This document shows, piece by piece, positions 34,397-44,783 of a DNA stretch of 64,000 nucleotides. The position numbers were made by a program, and so were the translations under genes. Each line of letters begins with the position of its first letter. Within the stretch, counting starts at the first letter, position 1. This stretch comes from an uncultured Rhodospirillaceae bacterium (GTDB lineage Bacteria; Pseudomonadota; Alphaproteobacteria; Rhodospirillales; Casp-alpha2). The DNA lies in NCBI GenBank assembly GCA_913030825.1, contig CAJWCU010000020.1, positions 1-64,000 on the forward strand, written 5' to 3'. The notes below the pieces were generated by a model, which saw only the letters and a list, made by a program, of their open reading frames with translations, was not told where the DNA came from and did not search any database.

Positions 34397-34399
34397 TCC

Positions 34400-35521
34400 A
34401 TGCGCGCGGCCAATATTTTCCATCTCGGTGTCAAGGAGTTGCGCAGCCTCGTTCGCGACCCGATCATGCTGGTGCTGATCGTCTATGCCTTCACCGTTTC
34501 CGTCTACACGGCGGCCACGGCCATGCCGGAGACCCTCAACAAGGCGCCGATCGCGGTTGTGAACGAGGATCGCTCGCCGCTGTCATGGCGCATCGTCAGC
34601 GCTTTTTACCCGCCGTACTTTGTTCCTCCCGACGTGATCGACCAGGCCGAGATGGACGCCCGCATGGATGCTGGCCTCGACACCTTCGCCCTCGACATCC
34701 CGCCCAACTTCCAGCGCGACCTGCTGGCGGGGCGGCGGCCAACGGTCCAGCTCAACGTCGATGCCACGCGCATGAGCCAGGCTTTCACCGGGAGCGGCTA
34801 TATCCAGACCATCGTCACCGATGAGGTGCGCGCCTTTGCCCAGCGCTATCGCGAGGTTCCGGAGCTGCCCGTCGATTTGGCGCTCCGGGCCCGCTTTAAT
34901 CCCCAGCTCAACAAGTCGTGGTTCGGCGCCATCATGCAGGTTATCAACAACGTGACCATGCTCTCCATCGTCCTCACCGGCGCGGCACTGATCCGCGAGC
35001 GCGAGCACGGCACGGTCGAGCATCTTCTGGTCATGCCGGTCACGCCGTTCGAGATCATGAGCAGCAAGGTGTGGGCGATGGGACTGGTTGTCCTTGCCGC
35101 CACTGGCTTCGCGCTCACCGCCGTCGTGCAGGGCTGGCTGTCCGTGCCGATCCAAGGCTCGCTCGCGCTGTTCCTGGCCGGGGCGGCCCTGCATCTGTTC
35201 GCGACCACCTCGATGGGTATCTTTCTTGGCACCGTCGCCCGCTCCATGCCGCAGTTCGCCCTGCTGCTCATGCTGGTGTTGTTGCCGCTGCAGATGCTCT
35301 CCGGCGGCACGACCCCGCGCGAGAGCATGCCGGAGGTCGTGCAGTACATCATGCTGGCCGCGCCTAACACGCATTTCGTGATGCTCGCCCAGGCGATCCT
35401 CTACCGCGGCGCGGGCATCACGGCGGTCTGGCCGCAGTTCCTCGCCATCGCCGCGATCGGCGCCGCCCTGTTCGCCCTCGCGCTCGCACGCTTCCGACGC
35501 ACCATTAGCACCATGGCCTGA
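34400..35521 (+). CDS. ABC-2 type permease (YbhR/YhhJ-like)
   Basis: This 373-residue membrane protein has one helix at about residues 21-40, a large periplasmic domain (NEDRSPLSWRIVSAFYPPYF), and five C-terminal helices. The conserved LIREREHGTVEHLLVMPVTP of ABC-2 permeases lies between them. GGAGCGG precedes the ATG, 4 bases after the upstream stop. It forms a heterodimer partner for the permease half of the fused protein, so the three genes make one tripartite-type exporter. Confidence 0.92.
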   Translation: MRAANIFHLGVKELRSLVRDPIMLVLIVYAFTVSVYTAATAMPETLNKAPIAVVNEDRSPLSWRIVSAFYPPYFVPPDVIDQAEMDARMDAGLDTFALDIPPNFQRDLLAGRRPTVQLNVDATRMSQAFTGSGYIQTIVTDEVRAFAQRYREVPELPVDLALRARFNPQLNKSWFGAIMQVINNVTMLSIVLTGAALIREREHGTVEHLLVMPVTPFEIMSSKVWAMGLVVLAATGFALTAVVQGWLSVPIQGSLALFLAGAALHLFATTSMGIFLGTVARSMPQFALLLMLVLLPLQMLSGGTTPRESMPEVVQYIMLAAPNTHFVMLAQAILYRGAGITAVWPQFLAIAAIGAALFALALARFRRTISTMA

Positions 35522-35529
35522 GCTTGCAG

Positions 35530-36561
35530 ATGAGACGGGGACAAGAGATCGGGACAAGTCCGCAATTCAAGCGAACGTGGTTGGCCGCCTTGGTGCTGAC
35601 TGTGGCGGGTTCCATGTGGTCCCTGCCGGCCCTTGCGTCCGACGAGACGGAAACCGGCACTCTGAGCCTAGTCTTCGAGAACGACCTCTTTTACGACACG
35701 GATCGCAACTACACCAACGGCGTACGCGCCTCGTGGCTGTCCGGCCCGGACAGGACGCCCGCCTGGGCGCTCCGCGCCGCCCGCTGGTTCCCGTTGTTCC
35801 CGGACGGGGGCACCGTGCGGACGAGCTATGCGGTGGGCCAGAACATGTACACGCCGGAGGACATCGCACTGCGCGATCCGCCGCTCGATGACCGCCCTTA
35901 TGCTGGCTGGCTCTACGGCTCGATCGGGCTGATCGCCGAGACTGGCCAGCGGTTGGACCAGCTAGAGCTGTCGCTGGGCGTGGTCGGATCGGCCTCGCTC
36001 GCCGAGCAGACACAGAAGTTTATCCACGAGATCACTGACTCGCAGGAGCCGCGCGGCTGGGATACCCAGCTTGAGAACGAGCCCGGGGTCGTCCTGACCT
36101 ATCAGCGCAGCTGGCGCGGCTTCGTCTCGGAGTCGGTCTCCGGCTTCGGCTTCGATGCAACGCCGCACGCCGGCGGCGCCCTCGGCAACGTCTTCACCTA
36201 CGCCAACGCCGGTGTAATGCTGCGCTTCGGCCAGCGCCTGCCGCTGGACTACGGACCGCCGCGCATCCAGCCGAGCCTGCCGGGCTCGGGGTTCTTCGCG
36301 CCGCAGGAGGGCTTCGGCTGGTACCTATTCGCCGGCGTCGAGGGACGGGCGGTCGCGCGCAACATCTTCCTCGACGGCAACACCTTCCGCGACAGCCGCA
36401 GCGTGGACAAGGAGCCGCTGGTCGGTGACCTCCAGTTCGGCATTGCGCTCACCTGGCGGAACGTGCGCTTGAGCTACACCCACGTGCTGCGCACGCGCGA
36501 GTTCGAGACCCAGGACGAAGCGGACGATTTCGGGGCTTTCAGCCTCACGGTGCGGTTTTGA
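35530..36561 (+). CDS. lpxR: LpxR-like lipid A deacylase, outer membrane
   Basis: The protein (343 residues from ATG 35530; a TTG at 35524 is also possible) has a signal peptide ending near PALAS. It is an outer-membrane beta-barrel of the LpxR family (DUF2219). The family motifs are present: LVFENDLFYDTDRNYTNGVR and DDRPYAGWLYGSIGL, with a terminal Phe after alternating beta residues (FSLTVRF). LpxR removes the 3'-acyloxyacyl chain from lipid A. It is the fourth gene of the exporter unit, 8 bases after the permease stop, suggesting a joint envelope-modifying or antimicrobial-peptide role. Confidence 0.88.
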   Translation: MRRGQEIGTSPQFKRTWLAALVLTVAGSMWSLPALASDETETGTLSLVFENDLFYDTDRNYTNGVRASWLSGPDRTPAWALRAARWFPLFPDGGTVRTSYAVGQNMYTPEDIALRDPPLDDRPYAGWLYGSIGLIAETGQRLDQLELSLGVVGSASLAEQTQKFIHEITDSQEPRGWDTQLENEPGVVLTYQRSWRGFVSESVSGFGFDATPHAGGALGNVFTYANAGVMLRFGQRLPLDYGPPRIQPSLPGSGFFAPQEGFGWYLFAGVEGRAVARNIFLDGNTFRDSRSVDKEPLVGDLQFGIALTWRNVRLSYTHVLRTREFETQDEADDFGAFSLTVRF

Positions 36562-36669
36562 GCTTCAGCCACCACGGGTGCGGCCGCTGCTCGATCCACC
36601 TGTTTGACAACCACAGCAGCAGAGTCCTGGCGATGATCAACAGGATGATGGCGAGCCGCAGGAGGCCGT

Positions 36670-36906
36670 TTATTGTGATGACGACCGGGTTTTGGCGTCT
36701 ATACCGTCGTTGATACAGGCCGTATCGCCAGGTCGCTCAGCCGAGCCGATTGGTGCCACCGATGATCCACAGCTTCCGACGTCGCTGCTCGAGACGCTCA
36801 GGTCCGAAGAGGCCATCCGACATATGGCGTCCGACGAGTGCCGCAGCTCGTCGACGGCCCAGTCGAGGAAGGCGTCCATGCGCATCTTCGTCTGTGGCGC
36901 CAGCAC
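36670..36906 (-). pseudogene. Possible remnant of a LysR-type regulator
   Basis: The minus-strand frame encodes PQTKMRMDAFLDWAVDELRH, which resembles the last segment of LysR-family regulators, followed by unrelated sequence. It overlaps the start of the stress-protein-like frame on the other strand. From 36562 to 36669 no gene is recognised. The identification rests on one short segment. Confidence 0.35.
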
Positions 36907-37186
36907 GAGCAGCCTGGAGCGCGAATATCAGGAAGTGCGCCGCATCCTCATGGAAGCCGCCGAGACCTTACAGACATCCGGTCTGCCGGTCGAAACCCGC
37001 CTCGCCGCTGGTAATCCAGCGGAAGAAATCGGGCGCGTGGCCTCTGAGGTCGGCGCGGAACTGATCGTCGTCGGCCACCGTGAACAAACCGTATTGGCGC
37101 GATGGTGGGGCGGCTCCACGGGCGCTTCCTTGCTTGCTCACGCGCCGTGCAGCTTGCTGGTTGCGGTGTCAAAGGGAGATATCTGA
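36878..37186 (+). pseudogene. Truncated universal stress protein (UspA-like)
   Basis: The C-terminal two thirds of a Usp domain are clear: RRILMEAAETLQTSGLPVET, then NPAEEIGRVASEVGAELIVV and GSTGASLLAHAPCSLLVAVS. This includes most of the G-x2-G-x9-G(S/T) nucleotide-binding area, degraded here to GHREQ...GGSTGAS. The usual N-terminal strand (ILVAVDGSE-type) is missing. It is replaced by MRIFVCGASTSSLE, which derives from the antisense LysR-like remnant. I read it as a fusion remnant that may or may not be expressed. From 37187 to 37506 no convincing gene is seen. Confidence 0.6.
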
Positions 37187-37506
37187 AACTTCTGACCAGG
37201 TGCTTGTTGAAGGTTGGTCCGCAGGATCGACTTTGCCGATATCTTGCTCAACCCGCCGAACACGCTCGCCGGCAGACAATTTGGAGCGTGTCGCGGTCCT
37301 GGCAACTGTTTGGTGCGGTCCTGACGGCGCTGATCGTTCTCGGGGCTGGTGGCTGTATCAGCAGTTCACCCAAGTCTTTGCGACGGATGGCAGATATCCC
37401 GTGAAAAACAATTTTGTTTCGTGAAATTTGATCTTGAAAGCGTCTTTTCCCCGAAAACGAGTTGTGGCGGCAGCGGCAAGAAGGTGTGAGCCATGAAGAT
37501 AGTTTC

Positions 37507-37603
37507 ATACGCCACGGCGCATAATTTCACATTATACGCCGTGGCGTATATTTTAATATTATACGCTGTAGCGGATATTGATATTTAAACGCTGAAGCGT
37601 ATA
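37507..37603. promoter_or_regulatory. Four phased operators upstream of hipB
   Basis: Four related palindromes follow TATACGC(N4)GCGTATA: around 37507-37522, 37533-37550 (TATACGCCGTGGCGTATA, perfect except centre), 37560-37578 and 37586-37603. Their centres are about 27 bp apart. The array ends 25 bp before the hipB start. It fits cooperative HipB binding, as at hipBA promoters. Confidence 0.85.
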
Positions 37604-37628
37604 TATTGAATAAATGGAGTTTTTGAAC

Positions 37629-37877
37629 ATGGACCAGATCGCTCGCACAGCCAAACAACTCGGTGCCGCTATCCGCCGCCGCCGGCGCAGTCTCGGTCTG
37701 TCGCAAGCTGCGCTTGGGGAGCGTACGCATCTGCGTCAGGCAACCATCTCCGCGCTTGAGAACGGTGAGCCGGGCACGCAACTGCGAACCATGATCGATG
37801 TGATGGCGGCTCTCGGTCTTGAAGTCGTGGTCCGCGAGCGTACCAAGTCAGGTGCGGATATCGAGGATATCTTCTGA
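37629..37877 (+). CDS. hipB: HipB-like antitoxin / Xre regulator
   Basis: The 82-residue protein is a single Xre-type helix-turn-helix (RRRRSLGLSQAALGERTHLR, then QATISALENGEPGTQL) with a C-terminal strand and tail (GLEVVVRERTKSGADIEDIF). This is the HipB layout. ATG 37629 is preferred over 37614. The stop and the next ATG share one base (TGATG). It probably represses its own promoter through the four operators. Confidence 0.9.
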   Translation: MDQIARTAKQLGAAIRRRRRSLGLSQAALGERTHLRQATISALENGEPGTQLRTMIDVMAALGLEVVVRERTKSGADIEDIF

Positions 37878-38455
37878 TGGCTCGCCGGCGCACACGCATC
37901 CCGTTGAACGTCTTTTTGAACGGCCGCTTGGTCGGGCGCCTGAATCGTGCTGCGAGTGGCGCTATCGACTTCCGATATGATCCCGATTGGCTGTCGTGGG
38001 AGCATGCACTGCCGGTCTCCCTGTCCCTGCCGCTGCGGGAGGATCGCTATACGGGCGACCCGGTTATTGCCGTGTTTGACAACTTGCTTCCCGACAGCGA
38101 GCCGATCCGTCGACGCCTTGCCGAACGGGTTCAGGCCGAGGGCCATGACGCATACAGCCTTCTGGCGAAAGTGGGCCGCGACTGTGTCGGCGCCTTGCAG
38201 TTTTTGCCCGATGGCGTCGATCCCGGCAGCGTTGGCACAGTGGATGGGCGTCCGGCCCCGGAAGAGTACATCGCCGTCAAGCTCTCGGACCTGGCTGCGA
38301 CACCGCTTGGTGTCGATGATGACGAGGAGTTTCGTATAAAGGCTACGGTTCAACGCATCGCTGCCATTCTGGCCTTCACACAACGCCTCGACGAGCTCTA
38401 CTCCGCCTCTTCTGAGAACTCGTATGCCACTGAAGAGTTGGGAATCGATCGGTGA
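37877..38455 (+). pseudogene. hipA: Truncated HipA toxin, kinase core lost
   Basis: Residues 1-155 match the N-terminal HipA region (LNVFLNGRLVGRLNRAASGA, then GDPVIAVFDNLLPDSEPIRR and VGRDCVGALQFLP). At DDDEEFR the family sequence stops: the expected nucleotide-binding and catalytic parts (about 280 more residues) are absent. A new 35-residue tail (IKATVQRIAAILAFTQRLDE) that looks like the end of another HipA-type helix follows. Full HipA is about 440 residues; this is 192. An internal deletion is likely, leaving no kinase activity. hipB and its operators remain intact. Confidence 0.85.
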
Positions 38456-38499
38456 CGGCAGTGAATGGTAGCGTGAGCTACCGTTGTGCCCGTTAGAAA

Positions 38500-38526
38500 A
38501 GCGCCCCGCAAGGCGGGGCGCTGTTT
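38500..38526 (+). terminator. Terminator after hipBA
   Basis: AGCGCCCCGC (38500-38509) pairs with GCGGGGCGCT (38513-38522) and is followed by GTTTA. Confidence 0.8.
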
Positions 38527-38548
38527 ATAGGCCTTTGCCGCAAGCGGC

Positions 38549-38761
38549 TTAGGCGTCGGACACGGGAGCCAAACGTCGGCTCTCTAGCCACCGATTGAAT
38601 TCAAAGCGGTCGATATAGACTCGGCCGCCTATTTTAATCAGCGCTGTTTTTAGGCCATTGGTATCGGCGTGGAAGATCCACCAGCGCAACTTGGCCTCTG
38701 TCACAAAGGTCGCCTCGGCAGCCAATTGCTTGACTGTCCTCAGCTCCTTGTAATCCACCAA
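38549..38761 (-). CDS. AlpA-like excisionase / helix-turn-helix factor
   Basis: This 70-residue protein has a MerR-like helix-turn-helix of the AlpA/excisionase group: ELRTVKQLAAEATFVTEAKL, then KIGGRVYIDRFEFNRWLES. It lies directly downstream of the integrase on the same strand, with 115 bases between them. It would bind the att region and steer the integrase toward excision. GGAG pairing bases precede the ATG. Confidence 0.85.
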   Translation of the reverse strand: MVDYKELRTVKQLAAEATFVTEAKLRWWIFHADTNGLKTALIKIGGRVYIDRFEFNRWLESRRLAPVSDA

Positions 38762-38876
38762 AAGGCGCGTCTCCTTTCATGGCTAGGGTTGAAAAGGACA
38801 AGAGGCCCTTAAACGCTAGCCAGCAGGCCTTAAATTTTCAATATTCACGGCCCAGACGGGCAGAGGGTAGGAGCCG

Positions 38877-40013
38877 TCAGAACAGCTTGTCGTTGAGCTC
38901 CGTCACCAGTCCTTTGACATGGCTTTCGGACAGGTGGGCATAGCGTCGAACCATCTGGAGGGTCCGGTGGCCCAGGACTTCGGCAATCTCCAACTGGCTG
39001 GCGCCACTCATGGCCAAATAGCTGGCGGTGCTGTGGCGCAGGTCATGGAAGCGAAAGTCCACCAGCCCGGCAGCGTCGCGGGCATTCTCCCAGGCCTTGC
39101 GGATGTCGATGGGTGATTGGCCGTCGGCACGCGGGAACAGCCACCGCTTCGGCGGCTTGTGCTCCATCTCTTTGTAGAGCGCCTTGGTCGTCTTGACCTG
39201 ATCCTCCAGCACGTCCTTCAGGTGGCCGACCACCGGCACGGCGCGGGTGTCACCGTTCTTGGTATTGCGGAAGACCGCGCTGCCCCGCTTCAGGTCCAGA
39301 TCATCGAGCGTGAGCGACACGACTTCGTTCTTGCGAGCCCCGGTCGAGAGCGCAAACACAACGATCGGGTAGAGCTGCGCATTGTCGCTGGCCTTGCAGG
39401 CCTCTAGAAGCGCCTTGCGCTCATCCTCATCGAGGTAGCGCGTGCGTTCGTTCCTGATTTTCGTAATCGGGGTCACGCCTTCCATCGGGTCACTGGCGGT
39501 CCAGCCCCAGGCCTTTGCGTGCTTGAACAGCAATGCCAGCGTGTCACGGTAGTGCTTGAGCGTCTTTCGGCTCTTGGGGGCAGGGGGCGGTGCTGGCTTG
39601 TCCTGGCTATTGCCGTCCCCGTCCACGGGCTTGCGTCGGCCGTCGCCGGCCGCGGCGAGCTCGCGCAGCTTCTCGTTGATGGTCTCGGGTTCGATGTAGG
39701 ATAGGGCATAGTCGCCGAGAGCGTTCTCCCAGTACGTCAGGAAAGTGTTTTCCATACGCTGAGTGGTATCAGCCTTATGTGGCAGCACATCACGACGATA
39801 GCGCTCGCTCACATCCTTGAGTGTCTTCTTGCCCGCCGTCTTGACGACGTTCTTGAACTCTCCCTTGCGGATGTCGGACTCGACCTGCTGCGCCCACAGC
39901 TTGGCGTCGGTCAGGCGCTTGAAGGTCTTCTTCTGACGGGGGAACCCGTGAATGCGCACGTCAGCCAGGTAGACCACACCGGACTTACGCTCACGCCGCT
40001 CGATGGTTGCCAT
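38877..40013 (-). CDS. int: Tyrosine integrase of the element
   Basis: The 378-residue integrase has an N-terminal arm-binding part (VYLADVRIHGFPRQKKTFKR), a core-binding domain (about 65-165, with a Pro/Gly/Asp-rich linker at 120-150), and a catalytic domain. Catalytic residues are R227 (TGARKNE), K252 (NTKNGD), H323 and R326 (HDLRHS), H349 (LGHR) and Y358 (RRYAHL). It reads away from attR, whose core is 193 bp upstream of its start. It integrates the element at the tRNA-fMet 3' end. Confidence 0.96.
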   Translation of the reverse strand: MATIERRERKSGVVYLADVRIHGFPRQKKTFKRLTDAKLWAQQVESDIRKGEFKNVVKTAGKKTLKDVSERYRRDVLPHKADTTQRMENTFLTYWENALGDYALSYIEPETINEKLRELAAAGDGRRKPVDGDGNSQDKPAPPPAPKSRKTLKHYRDTLALLFKHAKAWGWTASDPMEGVTPITKIRNERTRYLDEDERKALLEACKASDNAQLYPIVVFALSTGARKNEVVSLTLDDLDLKRGSAVFRNTKNGDTRAVPVVGHLKDVLEDQVKTTKALYKEMEHKPPKRWLFPRADGQSPIDIRKAWENARDAAGLVDFRFHDLRHSTASYLAMSGASQLEIAEVLGHRTLQMVRRYAHLSESHVKGLVTELNDKLF

Positions 40014-40070
40014 GCGAACCTCATGGTCTTAGGGGCGACCTTCAGGTTATACGGCCCTGAAGTTCCCCTT

Positions 40071-40087
40071 GGGGGCAATTTAGGGGC
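40071..40087 (+). promoter_or_regulatory. Right arm-type integrase site (candidate)
   Basis: GGGGCAATTTAGGGGCA, one mismatch from the left-end copy at 183-199, lies between the int start and attR. A partial third copy, TTAGGGGCG, occurs at 40028-40036. The int promoter must overlap this area, so integrase binding may also autoregulate. Confidence 0.6.
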
Positions 40088-40205
40088 ACTTTATACCAAC
40101 ATTTGGCCGTCAACGCCAACTGTTTTCAACAGCGGAGACATCATAACACATTGAAACAAATAACGATATTTGTTGGAAATTATTGACCGAAATTGGCCAA
40201 CTGAT

Positions 40206-40253
40206 GGCTCATAACCTGAAGGTCAGAGGTTCAAATCCTCTCCCCGCAACCAA
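40206..40253. repeat. attR, 48-bp direct repeat
   Basis: This is an exact copy of 67-114, consisting of the 3' half of tRNA-fMet without the 5' half, so it is not a functional tRNA. It marks the right boundary; chromosome resumes at 40254. Confidence 0.95.
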
Positions 40254-40258
40254 CAAAA

Positions 40259-40292
40259 ACGCCCCTAACCTGAAATGGTTGGGGGCGTTTTG
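40259..40292 (+). terminator. Original host terminator of tRNA-fMet
   Basis: ACGCCCC(T)AACC pairs with GGTTGGGGGCGT around a short loop and is followed by TTTT. It begins just after attR, where the tRNA terminator lay before integration. From 40293 to 40410 only the promoter of the next gene is expected. Confidence 0.75.
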
Positions 40293-40410
40293 CTGTTATG
40301 GGGCGGGATGTTAGAGGCAGGGTGACAAACCTAGCCGTATGTCGGAGAATTGCCGGGTGCAGCGCCACCGGACCATAGAAGTCACGGCGGGGCAAGATAG
40401 AGGAAAGATC

Positions 40411-41256
40411 ATGACCATCGAGATCAAGCCCTTAGCGGGCAATTTGGGCGCGGAAATTTTCGGCGCCGACGTCACCAATCCGGACCATTTCCAGACGCTG
40501 TTGGATGCCTTTTCCGATCACGGCGTCATCGCCATTCGCGATCAGGACATTACGCCGGAACAGCAGATCGAATTCGCCGAGCGCTTCGGGCCGATCAACG
40601 TGAACCGGTTTTTCGCCCATTTGCCGGATCATCCGGAAATCGCTTTGGTTCTGAAAGAACCGGATCAGACGCAGGCCATCGGGGAGCGCTGGCACACGGA
40701 CCATTCCTACGACGAGGTGCCGGCGCGGTGTTCCATGCTCTATGCCATAGAAACGCCGGAAGCCGGCGGCGATACGATGTTCGCGTCCATGTGCGCGGCC
40801 TTCGAGGGGCTTTCCGACGGGATGAAGGACACGTTGCGGTCCATGAAGGCCTGGCATTCATCGCGCCATATCTTCGGGGAGGTCCGCAAGACCACCGATA
40901 CGGCGAAGACCGGGCGGATCGGGAATTCGGAATTGGCGACCCAGGACAACCTGCACCCCGCGGTGATCCGTCATCCGCTGTCGGGGCGGGAGTCGCTTTA
41001 CGTCAATCCGGACTTCACGGTGTCGTTCGACACCTGGAACAAGGAAGAGAGCGACGCGCTTCTGGCATATCTCTACAAGCACGCGGTGCAGCCGGAATAT
41101 ACCTGCCGCGTGCGCTGGGTGCCGGGCACGTTGACCATTTGGGATAACCTGGCGACCTGGCACAAGGCCATCAACGATTATGCCGGTCACCGCCGCCGCA
41201 TGCATCGCATCACGGTCGACGGCATGCCGCTGGCCGCCTCGCGTCAGGCTGCGTAA
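40411..41256 (+). CDS. TauD/TfdA-family Fe(II)/2-oxoglutarate dioxygenase
   Basis: The 281-residue protein has the family's facial triad. The HxD pair lies in RWHTDHSYDEVPA, and the distal His and Arg are in AINDYAGHRRRMHRITVDG. The opening is IEIKPLAGNLGAEIFGADVT and the mid region ETPEAGGDTMFASMCAAF. Family members hydroxylate taurine, alkyl sulphates, phenoxyacetates and other substrates; the substrate here cannot be assigned. ATG 40411 follows GAGGAAAG; an upstream ATG at 40339 is less likely. A second member (44784-45689) lies 3.5 kb away. From 41257 to 41642 no gene is seen, only the AT-rich katG promoter region. Confidence 0.92.
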   Translation: MTIEIKPLAGNLGAEIFGADVTNPDHFQTLLDAFSDHGVIAIRDQDITPEQQIEFAERFGPINVNRFFAHLPDHPEIALVLKEPDQTQAIGERWHTDHSYDEVPARCSMLYAIETPEAGGDTMFASMCAAFEGLSDGMKDTLRSMKAWHSSRHIFGEVRKTTDTAKTGRIGNSELATQDNLHPAVIRHPLSGRESLYVNPDFTVSFDTWNKEESDALLAYLYKHAVQPEYTCRVRWVPGTLTIWDNLATWHKAINDYAGHRRRMHRITVDGMPLAASRQAA

Positions 41257-41525
41257 TCCCGGGCCCGTCTTTACACGTACCCTAACGACAAATTGGCCGC
41301 CCCGGTCCGTTGACTTCCTGAGTTGGAAGTCCGAACCGTGGGCGGTCTTTCCGTGTCGGAAGGACAGGAGAACAACGTTGTTTCGCCTTCGATCGCATTA
41401 AATGTTGATTGTGGGGGAAAGGGGCGCTCCCTCAAAGGCGCTGTAAATACAGCATTTTTTTGTTAAACCAACGGCGCCGATCATACTCAGCGAAACAATC
41501 AATTATACGCCTACATATTCACTAA

Positions 41526-43799
<2,274 letters not shown>

Positions 43800-43820
43800 T
43801 GCGCCTCGACAGTCGAAGAG

Positions 43821-43853
43821 GAAGCCCCGCCGCTCGGCGGGGCTTCTTTTTTT
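43821..43853 (+). terminator. Terminator after katG
   Basis: GAAGCCCCGCC pairs with GGCGGGGCTTC around GCT/CTC, followed by seven T residues. Confidence 0.93.
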
Positions 43854-43937
43854 GCCCGGGGGAGGACGGGCCCTGGATTTTCCCGACGTTTCGGGGGATC
43901 GTGGGGCGGCAGAAGAACAGCCGAAAGGACGCCCCCT

Positions 43938-44726
43938 ATGGCCCATGAATTGACGGCGCCGAAGACCCCGCCGCGCCGCCGGAACTCGGACCTGGATACG
44001 GAGGAGATCCGTCAGGCCCGGATTGACCTCGCCGCCTGTCTGCGCATGGCGGCGCGGCTCGGTTTGGCGGAAGGCATCTGCAATCATTTCTCCGCCGTCG
44101 TGCCCGGGCATCCCGATCTGTTTCTGGTCAATCGGTACGGTTATTCGTTTGCCGAGGCGACGGCGTCGAACCTGCTGATCTGCGATTACGACGGCCATGT
44201 CGTGGCCGGCGACGGCGTGCCGGAGGCGACGGCATTTTACATCCACGCGCGGGTTCATCTGCAGGTACCGCGGGCCGCGGCGGCCTTCCACACCCATATG
44301 CCGAACGCGACGGCGCTTTGCATGACCGAGGGTGAGCCCCTGACCTGGGCCGGGCAGACGGCGTTGAAGTTTTATGGCCGGACGGCGGTCGATGACCGTT
44401 ATAGCGGACTGGCTTTGGATGAAGGCGAAGGCGACCGCCTTGCGGCGGCGCTCGGCGATAAGGACATTCTGTTCATGATGAACCACGGTGTCATGGTCTG
44501 CGCGCCGAACATCGCCGAAGCCTGGGACGATCTGTATTACCTGGAACGGGCGGCGGAGGTGCAGCTCAAGGCGACCGGATCGGGACGGCCGCTGCGGCCC
44601 GTGCCCGAAGATGTTGCCGAACTCACCGCCCGTCAGATGCGGGTCGGCGATCGGGAAAGCGCGCGGCTCCACCTGGAAAGCATCAAACGCATTCTCGATG
44701 CGGAGGAACCAGCCTACCGCGATTGA
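43938..44726 (+). CDS. Class II aldolase/adducin family protein
   Basis: The 262-residue protein matches the class II aldolase/adducin head domain: GICNHFSAVVPGHPDLFLVN and ASNLLICDYDGHVV, with likely zinc ligands in YIHARVHLQVPRAAAAFHTH and a late His in MMNHGVMVCAPNIAEAW. Members cleave sugar-phosphate aldols or act as decarboxylases or epimerases. Substrate unknown. GGACGCCCCCT-type bases precede the ATG; initiation is otherwise unremarkable. It converges with the dioxygenase gene to its right. Confidence 0.9.
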   Translation: MAHELTAPKTPPRRRNSDLDTEEIRQARIDLAACLRMAARLGLAEGICNHFSAVVPGHPDLFLVNRYGYSFAEATASNLLICDYDGHVVAGDGVPEATAFYIHARVHLQVPRAAAAFHTHMPNATALCMTEGEPLTWAGQTALKFYGRTAVDDRYSGLALDEGEGDRLAAALGDKDILFMMNHGVMVCAPNIAEAWDDLYYLERAAEVQLKATGSGRPLRPVPEDVAELTARQMRVGDRESARLHLESIKRILDAEEPAYRD

Positions 44727-44783
44727 CGGCGGCGGGCGGCGGACCGGCACGTCCCGGTGGAACGTGCCGGTGCCAGAGCCGGA

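Noticed and set aside
40206-40253. A second tRNA gene at the right end
   Set aside because: Only the 3' half of the tRNA is present; the 5' half and acceptor partner strand are missing.
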